A stretch of 64,000 nt of DNA from contig NZ_AP023032.1 of assembly GCF_019670105.1 (NCBI RefSeq), forward strand, positions 1,544,972-1,608,971, read 5' to 3'. The notes under the pieces are model-generated. The model saw only the letters and a program-made list of their open reading frames with translations, made no database searches and was not told where the DNA came from. A program made the translations under genes and the position numbers. Origin of the DNA: Agarivorans albus (GTDB lineage: Bacteria > Pseudomonadota > Gammaproteobacteria > Enterobacterales > Celerinatantimonadaceae). The number at the start of each line of letters is the position of its first letter. Position 1 is the first letter of the stretch. Of this stretch, positions 32,609-41,889 are shown piece by piece.

Positions 32609-33744
32609 CAAAATACTCGCTCTCCTTCACGCCATACTTGCAGTACTTGCAAGCGCTCATCATTGGGTTTGGCTAATACCAAGTCGGCCCGCTTACCCTC
32701 ACAAATACTGCCTCGGTCGTCCATGCCTAAGGTATGTGCAGGAGTTAGGCTAACCATTTGAATGGCCTGACAAAGATCGTAGTTGTTATCTTGCATGTTA
32801 GCCACCATGTATGCGGCATCGAGTAAACTGGCTGGGTAGTAATCAGACGACAAAATATCCAGCACACCTTCACGAGCCAGCTCTGCCGCGGCTACATTGC
32901 CAGAGTGGGAGCCGCCACGCACAATATTTGGCCCGCCCATCATTACCTGCAAACCCGCGTCGTGTGAGGCTTTAGCCGCAGCAACAGTGGTAGGGAATTC
33001 GGCAACGGCACAACCTAATGATGCAGACTCTAAGGCGTGTTCAAGTGTGGCGTCGTCATGGCTGGCCAAGGCAATGCCTCGCTCGCGAGCAGAGGCTGCA
33101 ATGTGTTTACGATTTGCGTCTGACCACTGCTCGGACGCGGCAGTTTGCTCGGCTTCAAAAGCTGCCATTTCTTTATCGTTTAAGCCGTATTTGCCCATGT
33201 AGTAAGTGCGATACTTTTCGCTGTCTACAAACTGGCGTTGGCCTGGTGTGTGATCCATTAACGACACCATGGCTACTGGCCCTTGCTCAACCAAGGTTTC
33301 AAATATGTTGGCGGTATCGGCATTCGGCAGTTCGCAGCGCAAGTGCAGCATGTGCTCGGCGCGATTAACGCCGCGTTGCTGGCTATTCACAATGGTGTGT
33401 AGCATCCGCTCAAGGTTGGCAAGGCGAGTGCCGTGGTCGTTAATGTAACCTAGTGCAATGGCATCAAGCACGGTGGTGATACCGCTGGAAATCATTAAGG
33501 CATCGTGGCTGGCCATGGCCGACCCACTGGGCCAGCTAACCTTAGGCCGTGGGGTGAAAAACTTCTCTAAGTTGTCGGTATGCAATTCAATAAGGCCTGG
33601 CAGCAGGTAAGCACCGTCGCCATTTATGGCACTGCTGTGCTGGCTTTGAGTATCACTAAGCGCCACGATGCGGCCTTCACGAACTTCTAGTGACCCTGTT
33701 ACTACTTCATGTTCCAGAACCATATTTACATTGGTAATAATCAT
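32608..33744 (-). CDS. phnM: Ribose 1-methylphosphonate 5-triphosphate diphosphatase PhnM
   Basis: This 378-residue amidohydrolase-family enzyme removes pyrophosphate from the 5-triphosphate intermediate of the C-P lyase pathway. Metal-binding motifs are present: ELHTDNLEKF near residue 57, a central LRCELPN region, ALASHDD and the late SSDYYPASLL. Length is as in E. coli (378). The ATG at 33744 has AGGA seven bases upstream; a GTG one codon earlier is less likely. The gene follows phnL almost directly. Confidence 0.94.
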   Translation of the reverse strand: MIITNVNMVLEHEVVTGSLEVREGRIVALSDTQSQHSSAINGDGAYLLPGLIELHTDNLEKFFTPRPKVSWPSGSAMASHDALMISSGITTVLDAIALGYINDHGTRLANLERMLHTIVNSQQRGVNRAEHMLHLRCELPNADTANIFETLVEQGPVAMVSLMDHTPGQRQFVDSEKYRTYYMGKYGLNDKEMAAFEAEQTAASEQWSDANRKHIAASARERGIALASHDDATLEHALESASLGCAVAEFPTTVAAAKASHDAGLQVMMGGPNIVRGGSHSGNVAAAELAREGVLDILSSDYYPASLLDAAYMVANMQDNNYDLCQAIQMVSLTPAHTLGMDDRGSICEGKRADLVLAKPNDERLQVLQVWREGERVF

Positions 33745-33748
33745 CACA

Positions 33749-34450
33749 CTATCCTGCTAATTGTGCTGGTTGTTGCATGTTGTGTAAGCGGTCTGCGACT
33801 AAATCGCGCACCCAAACATCGTGAAATATGCCAACAATGGCTGCGCCGCGTTGTTTGGCGGCCAAAATTAATTCAACTACTTGCTGGGCATTGTGTTTGT
33901 CTAATGAGGCGGTTGGTTCGTCTAGCAACAATATTGGGTAATCGAGGGCGAAACCGCGGGCAATGTTGACCCGTTGTTGTTCGCCACCAGAGAAGGTAGC
34001 GGGTGCTAGGCTCCATAAGCGCTCTGGCACGTTTAGGTGGCTTAATAAGGTTTCGGCTTTAGTTTTAGCTTGGCTATCGCTAATGCCATTTTCTAACATC
34101 GGCTGCATTACGATATCTAAGGCCGATAAACGTGGAATAACCCTTAGAAACTGGCTTACCCAACCAATGGTATTGCGGCGTAAAGCAATAATTTCTCTTG
34201 CTTGAGCGGTAGCTAAATCAAGCCACTGCTCACCTTGGCTAATCAGCAATTCACCTTCATCAACTTGATAGTTGCCGTAAAGGGAACGTAATAGGCTAGA
34301 TTTACCAGAGCCAGAGCTGCCGTTAAGCACCACACACTCTCCGGCAAAAATCTCTAGATTTTGCTGGCGTAAAACCGGTAAATGCGCAGCCCCTTGATTG
34401 TGTAATATAAAGGTTTTGTTGATGTTTTTAGCGATCATGACGGGTTTCAT
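33749..34450 (-). CDS. phnL: C-P lyase complex ABC-type ATPase PhnL
   Basis: This 233-residue stand-alone ABC ATPase is tied to the C-P lyase core. Walker A ([11 protein letters not shown] near 42-52), signature ([14 protein letters not shown]) and Walker B ([13 protein letters not shown]) are intact. There is no membrane partner for it, as expected for PhnL. The ATG follows AAGGA. It lies 24 bases after phnK. Confidence 0.93.
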   Translation of the reverse strand: MKPVMIAKNINKTFILHNQGAAHLPVLRQQNLEIFAGECVVLNGSSGSGKSSLLRSLYGNYQVDEGELLISQGEQWLDLATAQAREIIALRRNTIGWVSQFLRVIPRLSALDIVMQPMLENGISDSQAKTKAETLLSHLNVPERLWSLAPATFSGGEQQRVNIARGFALDYPILLLDEPTASLDKHNAQQVVELILAAKQRGAAIVGIFHDVWVRDLVADRLHNMQQPAQLAG

Positions 34451-34474
34451 GATGAATCCTTGTAAGCTAGGCGT

Positions 34475-35299
34475 TTATTGTTGAAGAACCGATGAAACCA
34501 ACAATTGCGTGTAGGGGTGACTAGGGTCATCCAATACTCGATCGGTAAGGCCACTTTCTACCACTTGGCCTTGCTTCATCACCATGATTCGGTGCGCCAA
34601 CAACCTTGCTACCGCTAGGTCGTGAGTAACAATAACCACTGCGAGTTGCAGTTCGGTGACGAGATTACGAATTAAATCTAATAATCGCGCTTGCACCGAT
34701 ACATCTAAGCCGCCTGTGGGTTCGTCCATAAATACTAAACGCGGATGAGTAACCAAATTGCGCGCGATTTGCAGGCGTTGCTGCATGCCGCCGGAGAAGG
34801 TGAGGGGCATGTCGTCAATTCGGCTTTGATCTATTTCTACCGCTTTTAGCCAAGTGAGTGCTTGCTGGCGGATCTCGGCGTAATTGCGCCAACCGTTCTC
34901 CATTAAACGCTCGCCAATATTGCCGCCCGCCGACACCCTTGGGCGCAGCCCATCTAGCGGGTGCTGATGCACAATGCCAAAGTGTTGCCTGACTAAGCTG
35001 CGACGTTCCGCTTCACTAATTTTGTATAGCTCTGCGGTGTTGCTATCGCTTTGAAAACTAATGCTACCGGTTTGTGGAGCAAGGCGACCCGATAAGGTTT
35101 TGAGCAAAGTAGTTTTACCAGAGCCCGATTCACCCACAATGGCCAATACTTCACCGGGATAAAGGCTTAAGTTAACGTCTTCAAAGCCTTTGCCTGGCGC
35201 GTACAGCATGCTCAATTTTTGGGCTTGGAGTAGGGCTGGCTCGGCTTGGTTCGCGGCGTTTGCGCGAGGTTCTTCAAGTTGCTTAGCTAACTGAGTCAT
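34475..35299 (-). CDS. phnK: C-P lyase complex ABC-type ATPase PhnK
   Basis: This 274-residue ABC protein docks on the PhnGHIJ core in E. coli. Walker A is VGESGSGKTTLL, the signature is FSGGMQQRLQIARN and Walker B is PRLVFMDEPTGGLD. It resembles oligopeptide-type ATPases, including the C-terminal DDPSHPYTQLL. About 20 residues at the N-terminus (EEPRANAANQAEP) extend beyond the usual PhnK start. The start overlaps phnJ by 17 bases. Confidence 0.93.
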   Translation of the reverse strand: MTQLAKQLEEPRANAANQAEPALLQAQKLSMLYAPGKGFEDVNLSLYPGEVLAIVGESGSGKTTLLKTLSGRLAPQTGSISFQSDSNTAELYKISEAERRSLVRQHFGIVHQHPLDGLRPRVSAGGNIGERLMENGWRNYAEIRQQALTWLKAVEIDQSRIDDMPLTFSGGMQQRLQIARNLVTHPRLVFMDEPTGGLDVSVQARLLDLIRNLVTELQLAVVIVTHDLAVARLLAHRIMVMKQGQVVESGLTDRVLDDPSHPYTQLLVSSVLQQ

Positions 35300-36182
35300 G
35301 TTCAGCTCCTAGTTGCGCGGCTTGTTGCTTTTGGCAGTAGTCGGTGTCTGAGCAAATGAACATGCGTTGCCCTTGGTCATCGATCAGCACTTCATCGAGA
35401 AAGGTGTCGTGACTACCACATAGGCTGCAAGGCTCATCCCACTGCTGAATGCTAAAGGGGTGGTCGTCGAAATCGAGGCTGTGCACATCGGTGTAGGGAG
35501 GAATGCAGTAAATGCGTTTTTCTCGCCCAGCACCAAAAATCATTAAGGCTTCCGATTGATGTAGCTTTGGATTGTCGAATTTAGGAATTGGCGATGGGTC
35601 CATAAGGTAGCGCCCATGCACCGTTACCGGATAAGCGTAGCTGGTGGCGATGTAGCCATACTTCACAATGTCTTCGTACAGTTTTACCTGCATCGAACCG
35701 TACTCTTCCAAAGCGTGCATTTTTTTGGTCTCGGTTTCACGCGGTTCAATAAAGCGCAGCGGCTCGGGAATAGGCACCTGAAAAACCAGAATTTGGTTAT
35801 TGCTTAGGGCATGCTCTGGAATGCGGTGGCGGGTTTGAATAACACTGGCTTGTTCGGTTTTTTCGGTAGTGGCAATGTCGCAAACTTTGCTGAAAAAGTG
35901 ACGAATAGATACCGCATTGGTCGTGTCGTCGGCGCCTTGGTCAATCACTTTAAGTACATCATCTTGACCAAGAATAGAGGCACTAAGCATAATGCCGCCG
36001 GTTCCCCAGCCGTAAGGCATTGGCATTTCGCGTCCACCAAAGGGAACTTGATAACCAGGAATGGCAACACCTTTTAAGATGGCGCGGCGGATCATCCGTT
36101 TGGTTTGCTCGTCTAAGTAAGCAAAATTGTATTGCAGGCTACTATCATCTAGTGCAGTAGCCTGTTGGCTAAAGCTGGTCAT
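35283..36182 (-). CDS. phnJ: Carbon-phosphorus lyase catalytic subunit PhnJ
   Basis: PhnJ is the radical SAM enzyme that splits the C-P bond of ribose-1-phosphonate 5-phosphate. The 299-residue protein holds four cysteines with the exact spacing of E. coli PhnJ: C-x2-C (PCSLCGSHD), then x21-C (FICSDTD), then x5-C (YCQKQ). They bind the iron-sulfur cluster and include the catalytic thiyl site. The N-terminal part (FAYLDEQTKRMIRRAILKG, then PFGGREMPMPYGWGTGG) is highly conserved in the family. It overlaps phnI by 14 bases and phnK by 17, indicating tight coupling. Confidence 0.96.
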   Translation of the reverse strand: MTSFSQQATALDDSSLQYNFAYLDEQTKRMIRRAILKGVAIPGYQVPFGGREMPMPYGWGTGGIMLSASILGQDDVLKVIDQGADDTTNAVSIRHFFSKVCDIATTEKTEQASVIQTRHRIPEHALSNNQILVFQVPIPEPLRFIEPRETETKKMHALEEYGSMQVKLYEDIVKYGYIATSYAYPVTVHGRYLMDPSPIPKFDNPKLHQSEALMIFGAGREKRIYCIPPYTDVHSLDFDDHPFSIQQWDEPCSLCGSHDTFLDEVLIDDQGQRMFICSDTDYCQKQQAAQLGAEHDSVS

Positions 36183-37290
36183 GGCTGGCTCCTTGCTGGC
36201 GCATTTTTCGTAGCAGTTCTAGTTCCGATTGGAAGTCGACGTAATGAGGCAATTTAAGGTGAGAAACAAAGCCGGCGGCTTCTACGTTGTCGGCATGGGC
36301 TAGCACAAACTCTTCATCCTGTGCTGGGCTGCTTACTGGCTCGTTATAGCGCTCGGTTTGCAAAGAGCGGTCGAGTAGGGCAACCGCCATAGCTTTGCGT
36401 TCGCTAAAGCCAAAGGCTAAGCCATAACCTCGGGTGAAGTGAGCGTCTTTATCTTGTGGGCTAACAAAGCCATTTACCATTTCACATTCGGTGAGGGTAA
36501 TGCTGCCTATCTCAACCTCAAACCCCAACTCTTCTGGGCAGATTGCGATGGCTACTTCGCCGCTACGAATCTCGCCAGCAAAGGGGTGGTTACGCCCATA
36601 TCCACGTTGGGTGGAGTAGGCCATTGATAGTAAAAATCCTTCGTCGCCGCGGCTTAGCTGCTGTAAACGTGCAGCCCGTGAGCAAGGGTAACTAATCGCT
36701 TGCTGGGTTATGTCGGCGGGCTCTGCGCCACTGTCTGATTCAGGCTCGGCTAAACCTTGTTGTTCTAGTAACGAAAACACCTTGCTAAACGCTTGCTGCT
36801 TGTTGCTTGTTAAGGCTTCATCTTCGTTTGGTGTTGGTTGCGAGATTGAGTGTTGGTTTGGTTGACTGTGCTCCGCTTGTTGCTCGGCCAATAAGCTGAA
36901 ATCTAATAGGCGGTGGCTATAGTCGTAGGTTGGGCCTAACTGTTGCCCGCCCGGTAAATCTTTATAGGTGGCCGAAATTCGCCGTTGTACCTGCATGTTG
37001 CCGGTGTTTAAAGGGAGACAAGTGGCTAACAGCGGCAGCGTAGTGCGATAGGCGCGAAGTAAAAAAATGGCTTCTATTTGGTCACCGCTGGCTTGTTTGA
37101 TTGCCAGGGCCGCCAACTCACGATCAAAAATGCCGCCTTCGGTCATAACTCGCTCTACCGCTAAGCTAAGTTGTTGGCTAATTTGCTCAACGCTAAGCTC
37201 GGCAACATTGGTGTCGCCGCGGCGACGTTTAGCTTGCAGTTTATGTGCTGCGGCAATGGCTTTTTCGCCACCTTTTACTGCTACATACAT
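36169..37290 (-). CDS. phnI: C-P lyase core subunit PhnI
   Basis: This 373-residue subunit of the nucleosidase/C-P lyase core, with PhnG, H and L, swaps the adenine of ATP for the phosphonate. The start MYVAVKGGEKAI and the region QRGYGRNHPFAGEIRSGEVA are hallmarks of PhnI. Length is close to E. coli (354) with a Gln/Ser-rich insertion near 140-185. It begins on the last base of phnH. Confidence 0.94.
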   Translation of the reverse strand: MYVAVKGGEKAIAAAHKLQAKRRRGDTNVAELSVEQISQQLSLAVERVMTEGGIFDRELAALAIKQASGDQIEAIFLLRAYRTTLPLLATCLPLNTGNMQVQRRISATYKDLPGGQQLGPTYDYSHRLLDFSLLAEQQAEHSQPNQHSISQPTPNEDEALTSNKQQAFSKVFSLLEQQGLAEPESDSGAEPADITQQAISYPCSRAARLQQLSRGDEGFLLSMAYSTQRGYGRNHPFAGEIRSGEVAIAICPEELGFEVEIGSITLTECEMVNGFVSPQDKDAHFTRGYGLAFGFSERKAMAVALLDRSLQTERYNEPVSSPAQDEEFVLAHADNVEAAGFVSHLKLPHYVDFQSELELLRKMRQQGASHDQL

Positions 37291-37889
37291 TAGCGTAACT
37301 CCAGCTTGGTGGTGCGACTAATCGCCACCAGTGATTGTTGATGACAAAACATAAAATCGAGACCCAATGGAAAGCGGTGGCTCGGCTTTAGCAGGTAATC
37401 AACGATACTGGTGCTTAGGTCGCCTAACTGCAGGTCAAGCTTATGTTTTATGCCCGGCCCAGATAGTTGAAAGACTGGCCCGGTGCGCAAACTGTTGGTT
37501 TGAATTAACACGGTTGCACTTTGTTCTGGGCTGGAGTCTGTACCGGCTTTTAGCTGGCTTAAATCCAGCTCTTCTTGGGCGTCTACTACAACAAAATCGG
37601 CTTGATTAATGGGCGCCGAGCTAAGACCGTTATGAAAGGCTAAGTTGTGTAAGGCTTGTTCGATTGGCTGCTCTGAGTTTTTTGCTAAAGCTGGGCTAAG
37701 GTAAAGCGCAGTTTGTTGGTCACATAAACTCATAATAACTTGGCTAGCTGCGGCATTTAGCGGCGCAAAACCTAAGTGGTGTTCAAGTGTTACTTGGCTG
37801 CCTGGTTCACTTAGTGCTTTGAGTATTTGTCTAAAACACTGTTGAGCGTTGTGTACGCTGTTAGGAAAGCCCGCTTCAATTGTTTGCAT
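37290..37889 (-). CDS. phnH: C-P lyase core subunit PhnH
   Basis: This 199-residue PhnH homologue forms part of the PhnGHIJ core. The start (EAGFPNSVHNAQQCFRQILKALSEPG) and the central GPVFQLSGPGIK match the family, whose E. coli member has 194 residues. Its ATG shares a base with the phnG stop, and its stop shares a base with the phnI start. Confidence 0.92.
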   Translation of the reverse strand: MQTIEAGFPNSVHNAQQCFRQILKALSEPGSQVTLEHHLGFAPLNAAASQVIMSLCDQQTALYLSPALAKNSEQPIEQALHNLAFHNGLSSAPINQADFVVVDAQEELDLSQLKAGTDSSPEQSATVLIQTNSLRTGPVFQLSGPGIKHKLDLQLGDLSTSIVDYLLKPSHRFPLGLDFMFCHQQSLVAISRTTKLELR

Positions 37890-38359
37890 TAGTCTTCTCC
37901 TCGAACCACAGTGAAGAAATCTACTTTTGATTCTGCTGCTTGAGCGGCAGTTTTTGCTTGTTCCGCTTGTTGTTGCTCAGCCAAAGGTTGAATTACAGCC
38001 TCGTGTAAGCTGGGTGCATGCTCGCCGTTTTGCATCAAGGCATCAATTAAGGCTGAAAGTAGGGCGTGTTGTTTGGCCCGTCCACGTAAATAGCCGTAAC
38101 CTAAAGTGCCATCGCTTAAGCGCACAGCAGCGCGTGTGATAGTGGTATCACCTAAGTTAAAGCGTTCGCCCTTGCCACCGACCCGGCCTTGCAATTTGGC
38201 TAAACCGATCTCTGGTTGGCGAATAATTTCACATTCTGGATCTAGCTTTAGCTGTTGCCAGCGACTAGATAAGTCTTGATAAGAAGCCTTGGCTAATACT
38301 GCCATCCAGTGTTGGCGCGCGGCTATATCTGCCGCTTGGGTAGATTGTTGGGTAGTCAT
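37889..38359 (-). CDS. phnG: C-P lyase core subunit PhnG
   Basis: This 156-residue PhnG is a core subunit of C-P lyase. Recognisable parts are RQHWMAVLAKA at the start, EIGLAKLQGRVGGKGERFNLGDTTITRAAVRL (in part: RVGGKGERFNLGD) and TLGYGYLRGRAKQHAL. The E. coli protein has 150 residues. It overlaps the end of phnF by four bases (ATGA-type coupling). Confidence 0.92.
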   Translation of the reverse strand: MTTQQSTQAADIAARQHWMAVLAKASYQDLSSRWQQLKLDPECEIIRQPEIGLAKLQGRVGGKGERFNLGDTTITRAAVRLSDGTLGYGYLRGRAKQHALLSALIDALMQNGEHAPSLHEAVIQPLAEQQQAEQAKTAAQAAESKVDFFTVVRGED

Positions 38360-39054
38360 TGGGGGTGCTCCAAGCTTAGCTCTACGAGCTCGGCTCTAAT
38401 ATGGGAGATTGAAAATTCGAAAGGCTGTTGCTGCTGGTCTACGTTAACCGTTTGTAGGGTTAACAAGGGCGTGCTGCCATCAATTTGCAAACAGGCACAG
38501 TCTTCTCGATTAGCCATTTGCGCACCCACTACCGTGTGGTGTCGGCGTAATTCAAGCTGGCAATGCTGTTGTAAAAAACCGTGCAGTGAGCCCTGCTGAT
38601 ATTGGCTTAAGTGATTTTCATGCTCGCCCATGCGCAAGTGGTGAAAAACAATGCTAATGGGCATTTTGTCGATAAAACGCAATGTTTTGAGCTGCAAAAT
38701 GGGGCTGGCTAATTCAATGTTTAACCCTTTAGCCACCTGATGATTGGCGTTGGCTCGGCCAAAGCTTAATACTCGGCTAATCGGTTTTGCCCCGGCATTT
38801 AGCAAGTTGTCGGTGAACTTGGACCCGGCATGAAGTGGGTAGCGAACCGGTTTGCTTAATACCATTACCCCTTTACCTTGCTGGCGCAATAACCAACCTT
38901 TAAGCACGAGTTCGTCGATGGCGCGACGCAAGGTGTGGCGATTTACTTGGTAGCGTTCTGCCAAGCGTTGCTCGGGCGGCAAGTATTGGCCTGCTTGGTA
39001 AGCGTGGCTAATTTCTTTTTCTAGGCTTAGCGCGATTTCTTGGTAACGGGGCAT
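38356..39054 (-). CDS. phnF: GntR/HutC-family phosphonate operon regulator PhnF
   Basis: This 232-residue regulator has an N-terminal winged helix (LPPEQRLAERYQVNRHTLRRAIDEL, residues about 25-50) and a C-terminal UTRA ligand-binding domain. It lies inside the operon between phnE and phnG, the usual place of phnF. HutC-type proteins bind short dyads with a TCTAGA-like core; two candidate sites sit upstream of phnC and upstream of phnE. It probably represses the operon until a phosphonate pathway ligand is present. Confidence 0.92.
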   Translation of the reverse strand: MPRYQEIALSLEKEISHAYQAGQYLPPEQRLAERYQVNRHTLRRAIDELVLKGWLLRQQGKGVMVLSKPVRYPLHAGSKFTDNLLNAGAKPISRVLSFGRANANHQVAKGLNIELASPILQLKTLRFIDKMPISIVFHHLRMGEHENHLSQYQQGSLHGFLQQHCQLELRRHHTVVGAQMANREDCACLQIDGSTPLLTLQTVNVDQQQQPFEFSISHIRAELVELSLEHPQ

Positions 39055-39065
39055 CTTAAGCTCGC

Positions 39066-39854
39066 TTAGATAAACAGTTTTCTAACGCGTTGAGAGATAA
39101 AGTCGAGCAGACTTACGGTGACTACAATGATGATCATCACTGCGCAGGTTTGTGGAAACATAAAGCCGCGAATGCTTTCCCATAGAATTACCCCAATGCC
39201 GCCAGCGCCTACCATGCCTACAACGGTGGCTGAGCGAACATTTGATTCGAAGCGGTATAAGGAGAATGAAATCCACAGTGGCAGTACTTGCGGAATGACC
39301 CCATAAACAATTTCTTCCAGCTTGTTTGCGCCAGTAGCTCTTACCCCTTCTACTTGGCCGGGATCGATGGCTTCTACTGCTTCGGAAAACAATTTAGCCA
39401 GCACGCCGGTGGTATGGATAAACAAAGCCATTACACCTGCAAACGGGCCTAAGCCAACGGTAACCACAAACAGCATGGCAAATACCATTTCGTTAATTGC
39501 TCTGGCTGCATCCATCAGTCGACGCATAGGCTGATACACCCAAGCTGGAACCATGTTTTCGGCACACATCAAACCAAAAGGAACTGATAAAAAAATTGAG
39601 AAAATGGTGCCCCAAATGGCGATGTGCAGGGTCACTAACATTTCTTCGAGGTAGTAATTGATGTCGGTAAAATCTGGTGGAAAGAAGTCACTGGCTAACT
39701 CGGCCATGTTGCCGGCATCGTTATAGATCTTCATCGGGGCAATTTCGGCGCCTTGCCAGCTCCAAGTTAAACCGGCGATGGCGATGGCCCAAAAAAGTAG
39801 GCTTAACCAAGATGGCTTGGAGTTTTGGTTAAGAATTGCGGCTTCGGTAGTCAT
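39066..39854 (-). CDS. phnE: Phosphonate ABC transporter permease PhnE
   Basis: This 262-residue inner-membrane permease moves phosphonates with PhnC and PhnD. It has about six hydrophobic segments. The cytoplasmic EAA-type loop reads [25 protein letters not shown], of which VEGVRATGA is the conserved core that contacts PhnC. One phnE gene is present, and its length is normal. It is separated from phnD by 69 bases carrying a hairpin and a PhnF-like site. Confidence 0.93.
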   Translation of the reverse strand: MTTEAAILNQNSKPSWLSLLFWAIAIAGLTWSWQGAEIAPMKIYNDAGNMAELASDFFPPDFTDINYYLEEMLVTLHIAIWGTIFSIFLSVPFGLMCAENMVPAWVYQPMRRLMDAARAINEMVFAMLFVVTVGLGPFAGVMALFIHTTGVLAKLFSEAVEAIDPGQVEGVRATGANKLEEIVYGVIPQVLPLWISFSLYRFESNVRSATVVGMVGAGGIGVILWESIRGFMFPQTCAVMIIIVVTVSLLDFISQRVRKLFI

Positions 39855-39866
39855 TTAAGGTTCTCA

Positions 39867-39881
39867 ACATGTCTAGATAAG
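39867..39881 (-). promoter_or_regulatory. PhnF-type operator candidate in the phnD-phnE gap
   Basis: The plus strand reads ACATGTCTAGATAAG. This is the exact reverse complement of the 15-mer at 41839-41853 upstream of phnC. The near-palindromic TCTAGA core fits HutC/PhnF operators. It lies 12 bases upstream of phnE. Confidence 0.55.
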
Positions 39882-39893
39882 TTGCCTAAAGAA

Positions 39894-39915
39894 AAGCTGG
39901 GTTTGCACCCAGCTT
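39894..39915 (-). terminator. Hairpin after phnD, attenuator-like
   Basis: Perfect 9-bp arms AAGCTGGGT (39894-39902) and ACCCAGCTT (39907-39915) enclose four bases. On the minus strand the hairpin is followed by a T-rich run (TTTTCTTT). It sits eight bases after the phnD stop, so it may partly end transcripts or protect the phnD mRNA end, allowing more binding protein than permease. Confidence 0.6.
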
Positions 39916-39923
39916 GTCGTTCG

Positions 39924-40931
39924 CTATTGGGCCATTGCGGTAATGGCGCTTTGCTGGCGATTTAAATCAGCAAGTTGGGCGTCAATTACTGCTAGCTCAG
40001 CGGCTTTTTCGGCTTTCGACAACTTGGTGTCGTTTTCTGTAACAATGCGGTTTTTGAACAATACCAATTGACGAATAGGTAGTAGTTGAAGGTCGCTAGA
40101 GGCTTTGAACGGGGCCCACTGTAGCGCTTCTAATACTGCTAGCTCTTGAGCATCACCAGTGGTGCCGTATTCCATGAAGAAGTCATACACTTCGCCTTTC
40201 ACACTTTCTGGTAGGTTTTTACGCCATACAATTGGGTCTGAAGGAATAAGTGGTGACTTCCAAATAACTTTTAACTGCTCAAACTTTTTAGGTGCAGTAA
40301 TTTTTAAGCGATCCATGTTTTCGGTGTTGCCAGTTGCTACATCTACTTGTTTCGCTGCAGCGGCTAGGGCGTTGGCTTCGTGGCCAGAGTTCATGCTGCG
40401 TTTGAAGTCAGACACTGAAATGTTGTTTTGTGCAAATACGTAGTACGAAGGTACTAAGAAGCCAGAGGTTGAATTTGGATCGCCGTTACCAAAAGTAAGG
40501 TCACCACGCTTGGCGATAACATCTTCAAGGCTGTTTAGCGGGCTATCTTTGTGAGTAACCAATACGCTCCAGTAACCAGGGTTACCTGTAGCATCAACGG
40601 TTTGTGCGAAGATTTCGCCACCGGCGCGGTCTACTGCTTCCATGGCTGATTTGTTGCCATACCAAGCTACGTCTACTTTATCGAAACGCATGCCTTGAAT
40701 GATGCCTGCGTAATCTGGAGCAAAAAATGCTTTTACCTTGTAACCGGTTTTCTCTTCCATCGCTTTTAAAAACGGTGTCCAAGTGGTTTTTAAGTTTTGC
40801 TGAGACTCAGTAGAAATAATCCCAAAGTTGATGGTGTCCATCGCTTTTTCAGCAGCTGAAACCATGGTTGAACTTAACGCTGTCGCAACAACTGCGGTTG
40901 CAAAGGCTGTCTGCTTGATTAGCTTTAACAT
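39924..40931 (-). CDS. phnD: Periplasmic phosphonate-binding protein PhnD
   Basis: This 335-residue periplasmic protein delivers phosphonates to PhnE/PhnC. It begins with a Sec signal peptide (MLKLIKQTAFATAVVATALS, cleaved after VSA). The family motifs INFGIISTES, FAPDYAGIIQGMR and AWYGNKSAMEAVDRAGGE are clear; the Tyr/Trp-containing pocket residues are typical of PhnD. I chose the ATG at 40931 with AGGAG upstream; a Met 45 bases earlier lacks a signal-peptide context. Confidence 0.94.
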   Translation of the reverse strand: MLKLIKQTAFATAVVATALSSTMVSAAEKAMDTINFGIISTESQQNLKTTWTPFLKAMEEKTGYKVKAFFAPDYAGIIQGMRFDKVDVAWYGNKSAMEAVDRAGGEIFAQTVDATGNPGYWSVLVTHKDSPLNSLEDVIAKRGDLTFGNGDPNSTSGFLVPSYYVFAQNNISVSDFKRSMNSGHEANALAAAAKQVDVATGNTENMDRLKITAPKKFEQLKVIWKSPLIPSDPIVWRKNLPESVKGEVYDFFMEYGTTGDAQELAVLEALQWAPFKASSDLQLLPIRQLVLFKNRIVTENDTKLSKAEKAAELAVIDAQLADLNRQQSAITAMAQ

Positions 40932-40957
40932 GCCATCTATCTCCTTATTAATTGGGT

Positions 40958-41782
40958 TTAGGCCATCTGTGGCCAAAGTTGTGGTACTGCTTGGTCTTGG
41001 TTTTCGGTGGTTGTTAGTTGAGCTTGCGAGCCGTATAACGCGGCAAGTTTGGCTTCGTTTAATTGCTCGCTAGGTCCGTCGTAAAATACTTCGCCAAGTT
41101 TTAGCGCCACAACACGTGGGCAATAACGTTTGGCGTAGTCAACTTGGTGTAAGGTCACCACTACTGCGATGCCTTCTTGTTTATTGATGTCGGTGAGTAT
41201 TTCCATCACGATGCGCGACGACTCTGGATCTAGGGAAGCAATCGGCTCATCGGCTAAAATGATCTTGGCGCGTTGCATTAAGGCGCGAGCAATCGCTACA
41301 CGTTGTTGTTGTCCACCCGATAGGGTTGAAACGCGCTGTAAAGCAAATTGCTCAAGGCCTACTCGTTTTAAAGCTGCTAAAGCTTGGCGCTTTTGCTCAA
41401 AGGTGAAACGGCCAGTAAGGCTACGCCAGCTAGGAGTAGCGCTTAGTGCGCCAATCAAAACATTTTGCAAAACGCTAAGGCGTGAAACCAAATTAAACTG
41501 CTGGAAGATATAACCTGTTTGGCTGCGGCTTTTGCGTACGGTGTTACAAAACTTGCCGTCACGTTGCACTGGCATGCCAAGAACTTCGATGTAGCCTTTG
41601 CTGTTTTTGTCACTGCTAACCAAGCCATTTAAGTGGCGCAATAGGGTTGATTTTCCTGAGCCTGACGGCCCAAGTAATGCCACCATTTCACTTTGCTGAA
41701 CACTTAAATCTACGCTTTTAAGGGCGTGGTTGTTTTCAAAGTGTTTGTTCAGCTGCTTGACTGTGATTACTTGATTGTTCAT
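40958..41782 (-). CDS. phnC: Phosphonate ABC transporter ATPase PhnC
   Basis: This 274-residue ATPase is the first gene of the operon. Walker A is [17 protein letters not shown], the signature is [15 protein letters not shown] and Walker B is [17 protein letters not shown]. The ending extends slightly beyond the usual PhnC length. The ATG follows AGGA eight bases upstream. PhoB-type repeats and a PhnF-type site lie 46-107 bases upstream. Confidence 0.94.
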   Translation of the reverse strand: MNNQVITVKQLNKHFENNHALKSVDLSVQQSEMVALLGPSGSGKSTLLRHLNGLVSSDKNSKGYIEVLGMPVQRDGKFCNTVRKSRSQTGYIFQQFNLVSRLSVLQNVLIGALSATPSWRSLTGRFTFEQKRQALAALKRVGLEQFALQRVSTLSGGQQQRVAIARALMQRAKIILADEPIASLDPESSRIVMEILTDINKQEGIAVVVTLHQVDYAKRYCPRVVALKLGEVFYDGPSEQLNEAKLAALYGSQAQLTTTENQDQAVPQLWPQMA

Positions 41783-41827
41783 TACAGGATCCTGCCGTTG
41801 TTTTGAACAATAACTTAGGCTTGTAAT

Positions 41828-41889
41828 GTGACAGTTAGCTTATCTAGACATGTCAGTTGGGTGACTTATTTGTGGCGATTTGGTTACAA
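41828..41889 (-). promoter_or_regulatory. Phased PhoB-type boxes upstream of phnC
   Basis: Read on the minus strand, heptamers recur every 11 bases: TTGTAAC (41889-41883), TCGCCAC, AAGTCAC, CTGACAT (41856-41850), then, after one weak unit (AGATAAG), CTGTCAC (41834-41828). PhoB binds tandem 11-bp units with a heptamer like CTGTCAT. The phase is exact over 62 bases and the array ends 45 bases before the phnC start. Confidence 0.7.
41839..41853. promoter_or_regulatory. PhnF-type operator candidate overlapping the PhoB boxes
   Basis: The 15-mer CTTATCTAGACATGT sits between the fourth and last good PhoB heptamers. Its reverse complement recurs in the phnD-phnE gap. The TCTAGA core with partly symmetric flanks fits a HutC-family dimer site. 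Confidence 0.55.
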
